Source: CAZNUP01 sp964609775 (GTDB taxonomy: Bacteria; Patescibacteriota; Microgenomatia; JAMCZE01). Taken from it: a stretch of DNA of 64,000 bases. Position numbers and translations under genes: made by a program. Positions 8,378 to 16,726 of the stretch are shown here, in pieces (the stretch's first letter is position 1; every line of letters begins with the position of its first letter). The stretch spans positions 1 through 64,000 of the forward strand of contig CAZSSJ010000001.1 in NCBI GenBank assembly GCA_964609775.1, given 5' to 3'. The notes below the pieces were generated by a model. That model had not been told where the DNA came from. It worked only from the letters and a program-made list of their open reading frames with translations, and did not search any database.

Positions 8378-8400
8378 AAATTTCGCGAAGCGCGAAATTT
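8378..8400. terminator. Strong hairpin after the M23 gene
   Basis: AAATTTCGCG (8378-8387), 3-nt loop AAG, CGCGAAATTT (8391-8400). A perfect 10-bp stem followed by TTCGG; there is no long U-tract, so it could be a terminator or a REP-type palindrome. Confidence 0.5.
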
Positions 8401-8431
8401 TCGGTCAAATTTGTTAAAATTGAGTTGGTTT

Positions 8432-8502
8432 GGGCCATTAGCACAGTGGTAGTGCGCCGCATTCGCATTGCGGAAACGGGAGTTCGATTCTCCCATGGTC
8501 CA
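8432..8502 (+). tRNA. tRNA-Ala (CGC)
   Basis: A complete 71-nt cloverleaf: acceptor GGGCCAT/ATGGTCC with the alanine identity pair G3:U70, D-stem GCAC/GTGC, anticodon stem CCGCA/TGCGG with loop TTCGCAT (anticodon CGC), T-arm GGGAG-TTCGATT-CTCCC and discriminator A. CCA is not encoded. A TAAAAT hexamer at 8415-8420 is a fitting -10 element. Confidence 0.95.
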
Positions 8503-8569
8503 CTTTTGTTCCGTCAACAGACTGATATCTCCAATCAGTTTGGTGTTTTTCTTTCTCTACATGGCGTCC

Positions 8570-8575
8570 TATAAT
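8570..8575 (+). promoter_or_regulatory. -10 element for the 307-aa gene
   Basis: Perfect TATAAT ending 5 nt before ATG 8581, consistent with leaderless transcription. No good -35 is seen. Confidence 0.5.
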
Positions 8576-8580
8576 AGGAT

Positions 8581-9504
8581 ATGGGACTTGGAGAGAAATT
8601 AGTTTCTTGGTGGCAGCGAAGGGGATCCGGAGCAAGAGTGGTTGTCAGAGAGGGCGGAGAGGTTTTAACAGAAAGTCGGGCTGTCACTGATCCTGAGCCC
8701 AGCCTGGAGCAGTTATTGATTGAGCTTGTTCCCCCTAACAGATTGCAAGCAAGGGGATTTGTGAGGGAAATGCTCCGAGGGCGGGATTATCCTGATCTTG
8801 AGATAGACCAATGGGTGAATGATTGTGTGGGGAAAATTGCGGGGGCAGGGTATTTGAAAAAGCCAGAGGGACAGGGCGGTTTAGAATTGTCCTTGAGAAG
8901 CGTTGTCGCGAGAGCAGACCGTGAGACATTAAATGAGTTAATTGAACACTTGAATCTGAAAGAAATTGAGAGGAGCATTTCGGTAGCAAATAGATCGGTG
9001 GAGGAGCCCCGGGAGAGAGTGAAATTTGAGGGTCCTGGTTCTGGGGATAAAGGAAATAGGAACGGGCGGGGCAATTTCAAGACAGGGGCAGAAGGAGGTC
9101 AAATTGGGCGGGGGGCGGAGGCGGCGATGGCTGTGGAAATTATCTGGGCGGATAGTGGTGAGGTTGTTGTCGATGATGAAAGGCTGGAGCAATTAATAGC
9201 GGCAAATCATATTCCTGATGCGCAAGAGACGGTTGAGACAATTCACCAAATGCTCGCTATGGATCCGGTAAGGTTGATGGGCGAGAGGGCATACAGTAGT
9301 GAAGGAAAGATAAAAAGTCAGCCAAATTCACCCGGCGGTCGGGCTTACGAAGGAATGTTTAAGTTTACGATGGGGGGAGATCGGAGGATGCTTTGGCATT
9401 TGAGTACCGATAAAAGAAGAGGGGTTAGGGTCTTTCGGGTCGTAGTTAAGAGGAGGGATGACTTTCACTTTCATCGAAGGAAAGAGAAAACACGGAGTCT
9501 ATAG
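8581..9504 (+). CDS. Hypothetical protein (307 aa)
   Basis: No family recognised. The N-terminal ~135 residues look helical (ESLEQLLIELVPPNR-like and LNELIEHLNLKEIERS helices), then a Gly/Asn/Arg-rich linker (about 150-180), then a C-terminal domain with FKFTMGGDRRMLWHLS and GVRVFRVVVKRRDDFHFHR. The last part has a strand-rich basic pattern reminiscent of RelE/ParE-type toxins, but I cannot confirm it. It lies between tRNA-Ala and the transposon-like element, with no antitoxin-like partner visible. Confidence 0.55.
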   Translation: MGLGEKLVSWWQRRGSGARVVVREGGEVLTESRAVTDPEPSLEQLLIELVPPNRLQARGFVREMLRGRDYPDLEIDQWVNDCVGKIAGAGYLKKPEGQGGLELSLRSVVARADRETLNELIEHLNLKEIERSISVANRSVEEPRERVKFEGPGSGDKGNRNGRGNFKTGAEGGQIGRGAEAAMAVEIIWADSGEVVVDDERLEQLIAANHIPDAQETVETIHQMLAMDPVRLMGERAYSSEGKIKSQPNSPGGRAYEGMFKFTMGGDRRMLWHLSTDKRRGVRVFRVVVKRRDDFHFHRRKEKTRSL

Positions 9505-9545
9505 CTTTGGGTGTCAGTTGGAAAAGATTTCCTTGTTTTGCCTAG

Positions 9546-10235
9546 TGTCTAATTAAGGCAATTTTAGGGAAGACCAAAGTAGTCGCGGAATTTGTCGTCG
9601 TTTTCGATCTTTTCCGCGATGACAATCCGGACTTCAGCTCCGATTCCCAGGAAATTTTTCAGAAAGTCGATTTCCGGCTCGCAGGGATAGGCGTGAAGGT
9701 AGACGCTTTCCTGAAGAGGGTAAAATCCGGCATTAACCAGATATGAGCGAAATTTGTCTCTTGTCTTTCGCTTGCCATCGAGAACGTCATAAAAGACTAT
9801 CCGCCATTTCCCATCCCAATGGGCGGGTTTGCCGATTGCCAAGGTTTCTAGACCGAATTTAAGAATTTTCTGCTTGCCTTTTTCTGCTAAGACGATAACA
9901 GCGTGGTCACCCATGTCTTTGACTTCAACCATTTTCTGTTTTTCCAATTTCCGGAGAGTCCGTTTTAAATAGTCTTTGTTAAAAATTTTCCACGCATTCC
10001 AATCTGATTTGTCAATGCTGATGTCTTTGAATAGCCGGGCGGAATTTGGCATTAAGATTGTGGTGGCAAGGGCGGTGCCTTTGCCAAGAAGCAGGAGAAT
10101 TTGGCGTATCTTTTCGTGCCTTTGCCGAAGTTCTTTATCTTTGTTCTCTCTCGAGATTAGCTCAACAAGCTTGTTAAGTGACTTGTTAAGTGGATTCTGA
10201 ATTTGATCTTCCATTTAAATTGCCTTAATTACACA
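9546..10235. mobile_element. Transposon-like element with 19-bp terminal inverted repeats carrying a PaaX/Cas2-like gene
   Basis: Both ends carry TGTSTAATTAAGGCAATTT in inverted orientation (left 9546-9564, right 10217-10235; one mismatch, C against G at the fourth base). The ends are 5'-TG...CA-3' and are flanked on each side by CTAG (9542-9545 and 10236-10239), which fits a 4-bp target duplication, although CTAG is itself a palindrome and could equally extend the repeats. The only gene inside is the PaaX/Cas2-like ORF that fills the element. No known transposase is present. Confidence 0.5.
9564..10214 (-). CDS. PaaX-like protein with Cas2-like C-terminal domain, inside inverted repeats (216 aa)
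   Basis: Homologue of the 1507-2148 product. The N-terminal helical region holds KIRQILLLLGKGTALATTIL (possible membrane or buried helix, about residues 35-55). A winged-helix-like part follows (FNKDYLKRTLRKLEKQKMVE) and then the Cas2/PaaX-C-like domain with HWDGKWRIVFYDVLDGKRK, FRSYLVNAGFYPLQESVYL, and VRIVIAEKIE. The gene nearly fills the space between two inverted repeats; its stop codon lies at the inner edge of the left repeat. It may be an autoregulated repressor, a nuclease-like protein, or the recombinase of a small mobile element; the sequence does not decide this. Confidence 0.75.
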   Translation of the reverse strand: MEDQIQNPLNKSLNKLVELISRENKDKELRQRHEKIRQILLLLGKGTALATTILMPNSARLFKDISIDKSDWNAWKIFNKDYLKRTLRKLEKQKMVEVKDMGDHAVIVLAEKGKQKILKFGLETLAIGKPAHWDGKWRIVFYDVLDGKRKTRDKFRSYLVNAGFYPLQESVYLHAYPCEPEIDFLKNFLGIGAEVRIVIAEKIENDDKFRDYFGLP

Positions 10236-10291
10236 CTAGCATAGATAAGGTAATTTTGAAAACAAGAAGATTGCCGTGGGAATAAATTTCA

Positions 10292-10813
10292 TTAGATTCT
10301 GTATCTGAGGCGGAGAACGGCTTGGGCGAGGGCTCCTTCGGCGGCTTGGAGGAGTCGAGGGCGTTGGTTTGTAAAGGCGAACCAGACCGAATCGATCGAA
10401 TACCATCTAGGCGGGTGTTCTTCCTGGTGCACATTAGATTCATCCCTATCTATTTTTCCTCCAGAGGCGGTGACAGCCAGTCTAAATGGTCTTATTGCTT
10501 TCCTTGTCGCCTCGATTCCTGCCTGATCGTGTCGGTTGGTGAGGGCTTTCATCACAAAGGCATAACCAGTGATTTCTTACCAGGCGGCAATTTCTCTATC
10601 GGTCTCTTCGCTTTGTCTGGTTAGGAATTCTTGCATTTGTGGGGTTCGCAGGGATTCAGGAAGGCCATTTTTGCTTGGGTCGCGGTCCTCGAGATCAGTA
10701 TGCACATAATAGGAAAAACCTTCGAGTCTGAGTGATAGACGGTTTGCTCGTCCCAGAAATGCGTTAGCGCGTTTTTCGGAGAGTGAAGTCAGAGATTTCT
10801 CGGAAAAATCCAT
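10292..10813 (-). pseudogene. ORF interrupted by one in-frame TAA
   Basis: Two same-frame pieces, 10577-10813 and 10292-10576, are separated only by a TAA at 10579-10577. A well-placed TATAAT (10826-10821) lies 7 nt before ATG 10813 and supports expression of the first half (MDFSEKSLTSLSEKRA). The second half can restart at an ATG at 10555. The halves read as one coherent soluble protein, so this is a nonsense mutation, a sequence error, or two products. No family recognised (contains RPFRLAVTASGGKIDRD and HPPRWYSIDSVWFAF). Confidence 0.4.
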
Positions 10814-10930
10814 AGGCATGATTATACGATAAGCTTTTGATAAGTAAAGCCTTTCAAAGTGCTTGTACCTCTTACCTTTCTCTTGCCAAATTGCGGGAAT
10901 TAGTTAGTAATTTATGGATAGATTTTTGGC

Positions 10931-11452
10931 ATGAATAATGCGACGGCGGGAATTGTTGGAATAGTTGCCGGGTTTATCATTGGAGTTGTGGGGGTGGTGG
11001 CCTATCAACTGGCAGGAAGGACGGTGTTTTTGCTGAGTCGGGCGCAGGTGACGCAGACGGCAAATGAGGTGGCCGAGAAAACGCAGGAGGCCGTGGGAAC
11101 GGCGGCCGATGTGGTGACAGCGGAGTGGAAGGTTCCGCTTGGGGAACAGAATGACTCCGGTTTAGCAGGCTTTGCGACTTTGAACGACAAAGACGGTCAA
11201 GTCCAAGTTCTCATCGCTCTAGCTTCAGCGCCGGGGGCAACACCGGCTGCCCATCCGGCGCACATCCATGTGGGAGCATGCCCAAAACCTGGGGCTATCA
11301 AATTTCCATTGATGGATGTGGTTGATGGGACATCGACCACTATCATTAGCACGACTATTGCTGACCTTAAGGCTTCGTTGCCACTGGCGATTAACGTTCA
11401 CCAATCGGCTTCTCAGATAGGCAAATATATTGCCTGTGGGGATGTGAGGTGA
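10931..11452 (+). CDS. Membrane-anchored CHRD/SOD-like domain protein (173 aa)
   Basis: An N-terminal membrane helix (residues 6-28, GIVGIVAGFIIGVVGVVAY) is followed by a spacer and a beta-rich domain from about residue 75 with HPAHIHVGAC, INVHQSA and YIACGDV. This HxHxGxC...INVH...CGD pattern is like the CHRD/Cu-Zn superoxide dismutase-like fold seen in exported proteins. The histidines could bind metal, but the full Cu-Zn set is not visible, so enzymatic activity should not be assumed. It sits outside the membrane. Confidence 0.6.
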   Translation: MNNATAGIVGIVAGFIIGVVGVVAYQLAGRTVFLLSRAQVTQTANEVAEKTQEAVGTAADVVTAEWKVPLGEQNDSGLAGFATLNDKDGQVQVLIALASAPGATPAAHPAHIHVGACPKPGAIKFPLMDVVDGTSTTIISTTIADLKASLPLAINVHQSASQIGKYIACGDVR

Positions 11453-11461
11453 GGATGACAA

Positions 11462-11501
11462 ATTAGACTAATTTGTCTAATTGGTCAAATTGGTTTAAAA
11501 T
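11462..11501. repeat. 9-bp repeat array forming a tRNA promoter
   Basis: Units of the type TTKGNCNAAT (for example ACTAATTTGTCTAATTGG) run up to the tRNA. The last unit ends GGTTTAAAAT, whose TAAAAT (11496-11501) is a suitable -10 element for the tRNA starting at 11516. Confidence 0.6.
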
Positions 11502-11515
11502 CAATTTTGCACTTC

Positions 11516-11586
11516 GGGCCCGTGGTGAACTGGCATCACACGATCATGGCATGATTGGGTAAGGGGTTCGATTCCCCTCGGGTCCA
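11516..11586 (+). tRNA. tRNA-Ala (GGC)
   Basis: 71-nt cloverleaf with acceptor GGGCCCG/CGGGTCC including G3:U70, D-stem GTGA/TCAC, anticodon stem CGATC/GATTG and loop ATGGCAT (anticodon GGC), T-arm AGGGG-TTCGATT-CCCCT, discriminator A. CCA is not encoded. It is the second alanine isoacceptor in 3.1 kb. Confidence 0.95.
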
Positions 11587-11594
11587 CTTCGATC

Positions 11595-11645
11595 AAATTT
11601 TCCAAATTGGACAAATTGGACTAATTGGACTAATTTGGTTAAAAT
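11595..11645. repeat. 9-bp repeat array upstream of glgA
   Basis: Tandem CAAATTGGA/CTAATTGGA units. The last reads GGTTAAAAT; TAAAAT at 11640-11645 is 7 nt before ATG 11653, so the array end doubles as a leaderless promoter. Confidence 0.55.
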
Positions 11646-11652
11646 CACATTG

Positions 11653-13182
11653 ATGACCAAAAGTCCCCTGAAAGTGTTGTTCCTGTCTGCCGAAGTTTCC
11701 CCGTTTTCTTCTGTCGGGGGGCTGTCCCAAGTGGCCCATTTTTTGCCCAGCGAACTGCTGCGAAGGGGGTATGATGTGCGCATTTTTACTCCCAAGTACG
11801 GAACCATTAACGAAGGCCAATTCCCGATGAAGATGGTGGCGTCGGGAATGAAGGTGCCGACGGGAGAGGTGGAAGATTCAGGACAACCAACGGAGCTCAT
11901 CTGCAACATCAAAAGTTTTGCGGAAGCAAAGAAGGGGCGGCCGACGACGTATTTTCTCGAGAATATGGAATATTTCGAGAAGCGGGCGAACGTTTACGGC
12001 TACAGCGATGATCACATCCGATTTGCCCTGCTGTCGCGGGGGGCGCTGGAATTTATCAAACAGGGTTATTTCATGCCGGATGTAGTGCACGTTAACGACT
12101 GGCACACGAGCTATTTTGCGAATTATTTAAGAGAGGACGCGGAGACGGACAAGACGTTGGGGGAAGTGGCCACGCTTTTGTCACTTCATAATCTGCATCA
12201 GGGGGTATTTGATTTTGAACATGCGACGGAGATGGATTTTGATGACGGCAAGAGCCGGCTGCAGCCGTTTTTTTCGGACAGGTTTATTAAACAGAATCCG
12301 CTCAAGAGAGGAATTATCTATGCCGACGTGGTGAATACGGTTTCGGAAAATTACGCCCATGAAATTCTGACCGAGGAATACGGCCGAGGACTGCAAAATT
12401 TACTCAAGGAACTGCGGGGAAAATTGTTTGGCGTTCTGAACGGCTTGGATTACACCGATTTTAATCCCCTGACAGACAAAGCGATTAAGAAGAATTTCAG
12501 TTCGAAAAAGATGGAACTTCGAGCAGAGAATAAACTGGATTTGCAAAGACAATTTGGCCTGGAAGAGAAGCCAGAGAAACCGCTGCTGTGCTTCTGGGGA
12601 CGGGTGGATTTACAAAAAGGCGCAAATTTGATCTCCGAAACGATTCTGTTTATTTTGGACGAGCTGGATGTCCAGTTTGTCATCGTCGGACCGCCGGAGG
12701 ATTACTTCCGGGATTTTTTCTCAAAACTGGAGAAGGGTTATCCCGGTCAGGTGGGAACGCATTTGATGTTTGATCGGCAGATGGTCCGGAGGCTAGCGGC
12801 TGGGGGGGACATGCTTGTCATGCCGTCAAAGTATGAGCCCGGGGGGATTGTGGCCTTGGAGGCCATGCATTATGGTTGTGTGCCAGTGGTGCGGGCGACG
12901 GGGGGGCTGGCTGACAGTGTGGTGGATTATGATGCAGGAAGGAACGTCGGAACAGGATTTACGTTTAAGAAATTTACCCGGGAAGGGTTTTTGGTGGCCA
13001 TTGTTCGGGCAATGGAAACGTATCGGAATAAGGCGGAATGGAATAAAATTATCAGGAGGGCCATGGAAACTGACTTTTCCTGGAGCCACACGGCGGAAAA
13101 ATATATGGATTTGTATAACCGGGCGGTGGAATTTAGAAAAGAAGCTCTCTCGGGTAAACTGGATGGCGGAAGAAATCGGTAG
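11653..13182 (+). CDS. glgA: Glycogen synthase (GT5)
   Basis: Transfers glucose from ADP- or UDP-glucose to the growing alpha-1,4-glucan. N-terminal LKVLFLSAEVSPFSSVGGLS is the GT5 signature, with S-V-GGL in place of the usual K-x-GGL, so the lysine is not conserved. The HVNDWHTSYFANYL and LHNLHQGVF motifs and the C-terminal nucleotide-sugar site (SKYEPGGIVALEAMHYG near 391-407, ATGGLADSV) are present. Length (509 aa) is normal. ATG 11653 is preferred over an upstream TTG at 11635, which lies in the repeat array. malQ follows after 11 nt. Confidence 0.92.
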   Translation: MTKSPLKVLFLSAEVSPFSSVGGLSQVAHFLPSELLRRGYDVRIFTPKYGTINEGQFPMKMVASGMKVPTGEVEDSGQPTELICNIKSFAEAKKGRPTTYFLENMEYFEKRANVYGYSDDHIRFALLSRGALEFIKQGYFMPDVVHVNDWHTSYFANYLREDAETDKTLGEVATLLSLHNLHQGVFDFEHATEMDFDDGKSRLQPFFSDRFIKQNPLKRGIIYADVVNTVSENYAHEILTEEYGRGLQNLLKELRGKLFGVLNGLDYTDFNPLTDKAIKKNFSSKKMELRAENKLDLQRQFGLEEKPEKPLLCFWGRVDLQKGANLISETILFILDELDVQFVIVGPPEDYFRDFFSKLEKGYPGQVGTHLMFDRQMVRRLAAGGDMLVMPSKYEPGGIVALEAMHYGCVPVVRATGGLADSVVDYDAGRNVGTGFTFKKFTREGFLVAIVRAMETYRNKAEWNKIIRRAMETDFSWSHTAEKYMDLYNRAVEFRKEALSGKLDGGRNR

Positions 13183-13193
13183 GCTTTTCTTGT

Positions 13194-14540
13194 ATGGCCA
13201 AAGTTTTGGGAACGCTGCTGCCTTTTAACAGCCTTCGGAGCGAAAAGTATGGTCAGGATCTTTTCTCCAGCGCGAAACTTTTTATTGATTGGCTAGGGCA
13301 AAGCGGACAGAATGTCTGGCAAATGTTGCCGGTTTCGGCAAACACTTGGCACGGTCGGGAGAAGATTTTTTTGTCGCCGTATTATGGTTATGGAATTGGA
13401 CTTAATCCTCGGTTTTTGCCGACTTTTGAACGAGAGAAGAAATATCCCGAGGTGAGTCGGGAGTTTAGGGAGGCGAATGAGTTTTGGCTGCCGGATTATG
13501 GCTTGTTTTTAGCTCTGAGTGAGAAGTTTGGGACTGACTGCTGGCCTAGGTGGCCGGGGGAGTGGCGGGATTTTGAGGAAAAATCAGTGGCAAAAGCGAG
13601 AAAAGAACTCTCACAGAGGATAGATTTCCACGAGCGCGAACAAGAATATATTTATCGAAAGTTTGTTGAACTTCGGAGTTATGCCTCCGAGAAAGGGGTG
13701 GAGATTTGGGGAGACGTGCCCTTTTTTCTGCCGATCAATTCCCCTCTTGTCTGGAGATTTCGGGAGTGTTTTTTGGTGTCGGCCGAGGGAGCGATGGACT
13801 TTGTTTCCGGGGTGCCGAAAGATGAGTATTTTCGGCGGCAGGTTTGGGGGCATCCACTTTACCGGTGGAGTCAGGGGGATTTTCCGGAGGCCATTTTGGA
13901 TGTTTGGAAAGAGCGGCTGAAATTTGTGGCCGGGCTTTTTGACCAGGTTCGATTGGATTCGGTAATTCGGTTTTATGTTTATCACAAACTGAAAGTTGCC
14001 AGGAGTGGGGGAGATGAAATTGGTGTGGGTCCGGGGGATCTTGTTTTTGAGCTGTTAGTGCGTTTTGCGAGAGGTTTAGGGTTGGAAGTGTTTGGGGAGG
14101 ACGTCAGCAGTTTTGATATGACTAAACTGCGCCTCACAATGCGACGGCTGAACATTGCTGGGGTGTCGGTCTTTACGATGGGGCTGAGGCGCGGGGAAAG
14201 GGAGTTGAATAAAAAGCATTTTAACCTGGATTTGCTGAAGACGAACCACGTTTTTTATACGTCGACGCATGATGTTAAGCCGATGGTGAGCTTTTTGGAG
14301 GATTTGTCTCCAGAGCAAAAACGGGTGGTCAGGAAGAGTCTGAATTTGAATTGCCCGCTTGAGCCTCGGGCTCTAGCCGGGGCCGTCAGGGAGAAATTGC
14401 GGGCGGAGAGCGAGTATTTACTGGTTCCTTTGCCAGATTGGCTGTTGACAAGAGCGCGGATTAATGTTCCGGGGACGAGCCGAGCGGATAATTGGAACTA
14501 TGTGATGGAAGAGCCGGTAGAAAGGCTCACGATTAGATGA
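13194..14540 (+). CDS. malQ: 4-alpha-glucanotransferase (GH77)
   Basis: Disproportionates maltodextrins by moving alpha-1,4-glucan segments. GH77 motifs are in order: SPYYGYGIGLNPRF near the N-terminus, GDVPFFL, the nucleophile segment QVRLDSVIRF (Asp near 255), the acid/base segment VFGEDVS (Glu near 302), TSTHD, and PGTSRADNWNY near the C-terminus. At 448 residues it is slightly shorter than E. coli MalQ and like the compact bacterial type. In an operon with glgA; its last 8 bases overlap the convergent glycosyltransferase gene. Confidence 0.93.
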   Translation: MAKVLGTLLPFNSLRSEKYGQDLFSSAKLFIDWLGQSGQNVWQMLPVSANTWHGREKIFLSPYYGYGIGLNPRFLPTFEREKKYPEVSREFREANEFWLPDYGLFLALSEKFGTDCWPRWPGEWRDFEEKSVAKARKELSQRIDFHEREQEYIYRKFVELRSYASEKGVEIWGDVPFFLPINSPLVWRFRECFLVSAEGAMDFVSGVPKDEYFRRQVWGHPLYRWSQGDFPEAILDVWKERLKFVAGLFDQVRLDSVIRFYVYHKLKVARSGGDEIGVGPGDLVFELLVRFARGLGLEVFGEDVSSFDMTKLRLTMRRLNIAGVSVFTMGLRRGERELNKKHFNLDLLKTNHVFYTSTHDVKPMVSFLEDLSPEQKRVVRKSLNLNCPLEPRALAGAVREKLRAESEYLLVPLPDWLLTRARINVPGTSRADNWNYVMEEPVERLTIR

Positions 14541-15336
14541 ATCTTTGAGCCAGGCGGGCAAACGACGTGTCCGAATTCTTAATGTCTTGTTCGGTGAGGG
14601 TTTTTAGATAACGGTCATAGGAAGCGTTGGCCCAGAGGTGGTGGCAATAAGCTCCTTCGAACAGTTCGGGATGGGAGTCTTCAAAAAAGGGGATCAGTTC
14701 TTCGTCGGTGTAGCCGGGATTAAAAAAGCTTTCGCGCTCTTCCACATGGATTTCCTCGGGGTAGTTTTGGGCCAGGAAACGGGGATATTTAATGGATATT
14801 TCGGAATAGTAGCGATCCTGGGGGCCGGTCGAGCGAAAGCCACGCCAAAGGCTTTTTGTTGGATCAAAGCCTTCCAGCCAGCGGGAGAGGAAGGGGCTGT
14901 TTGGTTGGGCCAGAACGACAGCGCTGCAAAGGCAAACCCAGGCATTTTCGGCATAAATTTTGAGGCGGGTGCCGTTCCAGATTTCTTTGCCTAGAACCAG
15001 GGGGTATTTATAGAGCGGGGCAAAGGGCTTGGCACAAATAACATCATTGTCGAGATAGACGCCGCCCAGAGGAAGAAGCTTTTGCAGGCGGACAATGTCA
15101 GCTTTGTGCGCCGGATGGGGAACGGGGACACCGGCAAAGGTGGCCGGAGGGAAGGTGGAAACAATTTCCAGGTAGGGTTTGGCCTTTTGCCAATAGGGCC
15201 CTGTGGGCTCATGGTCAACATACATGTACATTTTTTCCGGATGGTTAACATCAAAGGCGGATTTAACAGCAAGATAGTCAACCAGGCTGTAGGGGCGGCC
15301 GCCGAAGTAGCAAAAATGGAAGATGTTAGGAATCAA
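14533..15336 (-). CDS. GT32-like glycosyltransferase with DXD motif (267 aa)
   Basis: Starts MIPNIFHFCYFGG (from a TTG codon), typical of the capsular/OCH1-like sugar transferase family (Gly_transf_sug). The core signature is KADIVRLQKLL then GGVYLDND with the metal-binding DXD (DND), and later GPQDRYY and YCHHLWANASY. The probable role is adding a sugar to a surface glycan from a nucleotide sugar. It lies between glucan genes but in the opposite direction to malQ, so it need not belong to that pathway. Confidence 0.85.
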   Translation of the reverse strand: MIPNIFHFCYFGGRPYSLVDYLAVKSAFDVNHPEKMYMYVDHEPTGPYWQKAKPYLEIVSTFPPATFAGVPVPHPAHKADIVRLQKLLPLGGVYLDNDVICAKPFAPLYKYPLVLGKEIWNGTRLKIYAENAWVCLCSAVVLAQPNSPFLSRWLEGFDPTKSLWRGFRSTGPQDRYYSEISIKYPRFLAQNYPEEIHVEERESFFNPGYTDEELIPFFEDSHPELFEGAYCHHLWANASYDRYLKTLTEQDIKNSDTSFARLAQRFI

Positions 15337-15407
15337 CGGATTTGAGATTTGAGAATTGAGAATTGAGAACTCGTTACATTCTCATTTCTTATCTCTCATT
15401 TCTTCTT
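15337..15407. repeat. Short tandem repeats between two minus-strand genes
   Basis: GATTTGAGA and GAATTGAGA units and runs of CATTTCTT-type sequence. No gene. Same low-complexity family as found inside the GH57 gene next door. Confidence 0.45.
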
Positions 15408-16676
15408 TTATTCAAGTTTAGGCAGAGAATTTAGGAATTGAACTCTTGTAGAATCGTATAGGCGGTATTGATTTTCAACTTCTCCGGACCAGTGGCGGTT
15501 CCAGACTTCGAGCATGAAACGGTGATAGAAACGCTCGGCGGCCAGTTTTTGGGAAGGAGCGACGGGGAGGGTGCGGATCGTCTTGACGAGGTTTCTGGCT
15601 CCCAGTTCAGCAAGGTCGGGGTGCCACCAGGGCGAATTAGACAGCCAGTAGGTGTGGCACGAGGAGATGCCCTGGTCGAAATAGTGTTCGGCGGAATGGA
15701 TCGTGTGGGAGCTAGACTCCTCCTGGGAACATTTTTTGAGAAATTTGTAGGCCATTTGGGCAAGACGATGGTATTTTTTTTGCAGAGGGTTGTGGGGATT
15801 GTTCCAGAAAATGAAGGGCACACCCGCTTTAATATCCTCACGGGCGGTTTGCCAAGAAGAAGCGACAAGGGAAGATTTGAGACTTGAGACTTGAGATTTG
15901 AGATTTTCAAGGGCGGTGGTGGCCTTGATGAAGCGAAATCCCCCGCTTTCAAAAAGGCCGCGGAGAAGATTAGTGCGTTCTGAATAGTGGTGGCCGAAGA
16001 CCTCGGCGTCGGAGACGGAGACGAGTGGAGATTTGAGATTGGCTCCGCGCTCCTTCGGAACTGAGATTTGAGAATTAATGAAGGTGATTAATTTATCGGC
16101 GTGGAGGACGGTTGGGTAGCCGCGGATGAGTTCGGTGAGGGAACGGGACGACACCAAAAATTTGAAATTTGAAATTTGAAATTTGAAAATGGACGATTTG
16201 GGAATTTCCTTTAAATCAAAGTTGGGGTTGAGGGAGCTTTCGTCGATGATGGTGAAGTCCATTTGTTTGGAAATGAGACGGAGAACCTTTTCATCCACGG
16301 CAAGTTCGGGAGGGAAAAAGCCGGGGACAGGTTTAGAGTGACAAAATTTTTCGACGATTTCGGCGTTTTCCTTAATTTGCCGAGTGATGACGGGGAGGGG
16401 GGTGAGGGGGAGGATGGGGTGAAAGATGGCGGAGTTTAAAAATTCAATTTGGCCACGATTGCCCAGGGCCTTGATTTTTTCAAAGAAGTCGTGATCTTTG
16501 ATCTGTTCGAGCTGGAGCAGGAGGGAGGCGCTGATGTTGAGGGTCATCTGGATTTCTGGGTGAGTGAGAAGAAGGTCGAGAAAGGGGAGATAGGAGGAGC
16601 GGAGAATGAGCTCAGTGAGGGTCAAAGACTGACTCGGCGGTTGATAGAAGTGGAGGATGAGGGCCCAGGAAGGCAT
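15408..16676 (-). CDS. GH57 family glycoside hydrolase
   Basis: Probable alpha-amylase or glucanotransferase on alpha-glucans. GH57 motifs seen: LILHFYQPP near the start (HxHxxQP variant), GFFPPELAVDEKV (nucleophile Glu region) and VSVSDAEVFGHHY (acid/base Asp region). Two segments are made from tandem repeats at DNA level: FKFQISNFKF (16156-16190, 8-bp units) and LKSQVSSLKS (15870-15905, 9-bp units). These probably form surface loops. With GlgP and MalQ it completes a set for glycogen/maltodextrin turnover. Confidence 0.85.
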   Translation of the reverse strand: MPSWALILHFYQPPSQSLTLTELILRSSYLPFLDLLLTHPEIQMTLNISASLLLQLEQIKDHDFFEKIKALGNRGQIEFLNSAIFHPILPLTPLPVITRQIKENAEIVEKFCHSKPVPGFFPPELAVDEKVLRLISKQMDFTIIDESSLNPNFDLKEIPKSSIFKFQISNFKFLVSSRSLTELIRGYPTVLHADKLITFINSQISVPKERGANLKSPLVSVSDAEVFGHHYSERTNLLRGLFESGGFRFIKATTALENLKSQVSSLKSSLVASSWQTAREDIKAGVPFIFWNNPHNPLQKKYHRLAQMAYKFLKKCSQEESSSHTIHSAEHYFDQGISSCHTYWLSNSPWWHPDLAELGARNLVKTIRTLPVAPSQKLAAERFYHRFMLEVWNRHWSGEVENQYRLYDSTRVQFLNSLPKLE

Positions 16677-16678
16677 GG

Positions 16679-16726
16679 TTAGACTAAATATTAGTCTAAT
16701 TTGACTAATTGGTCAAATTTGGTCAA
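16679..16726. repeat. 9-bp repeat array with a perfect palindrome before the GH57 gene
   Basis: TTAGACTAA (16679-16687) and TTAGTCTAA (16691-16699) form a perfect inverted repeat, followed by TTTGACTAATTGG-type units up to the stop of the next gene. The palindrome lies just upstream of the GH57 start and could be an operator or just inverted repeat units. Confidence 0.5.

Noticed and set aside
10577..10579. Recoded stop codon (alternative genetic code)
   Set aside because: TAA, TAG and TGA all end well-supported genes here, so one in-frame TAA is better explained by mutation or error.
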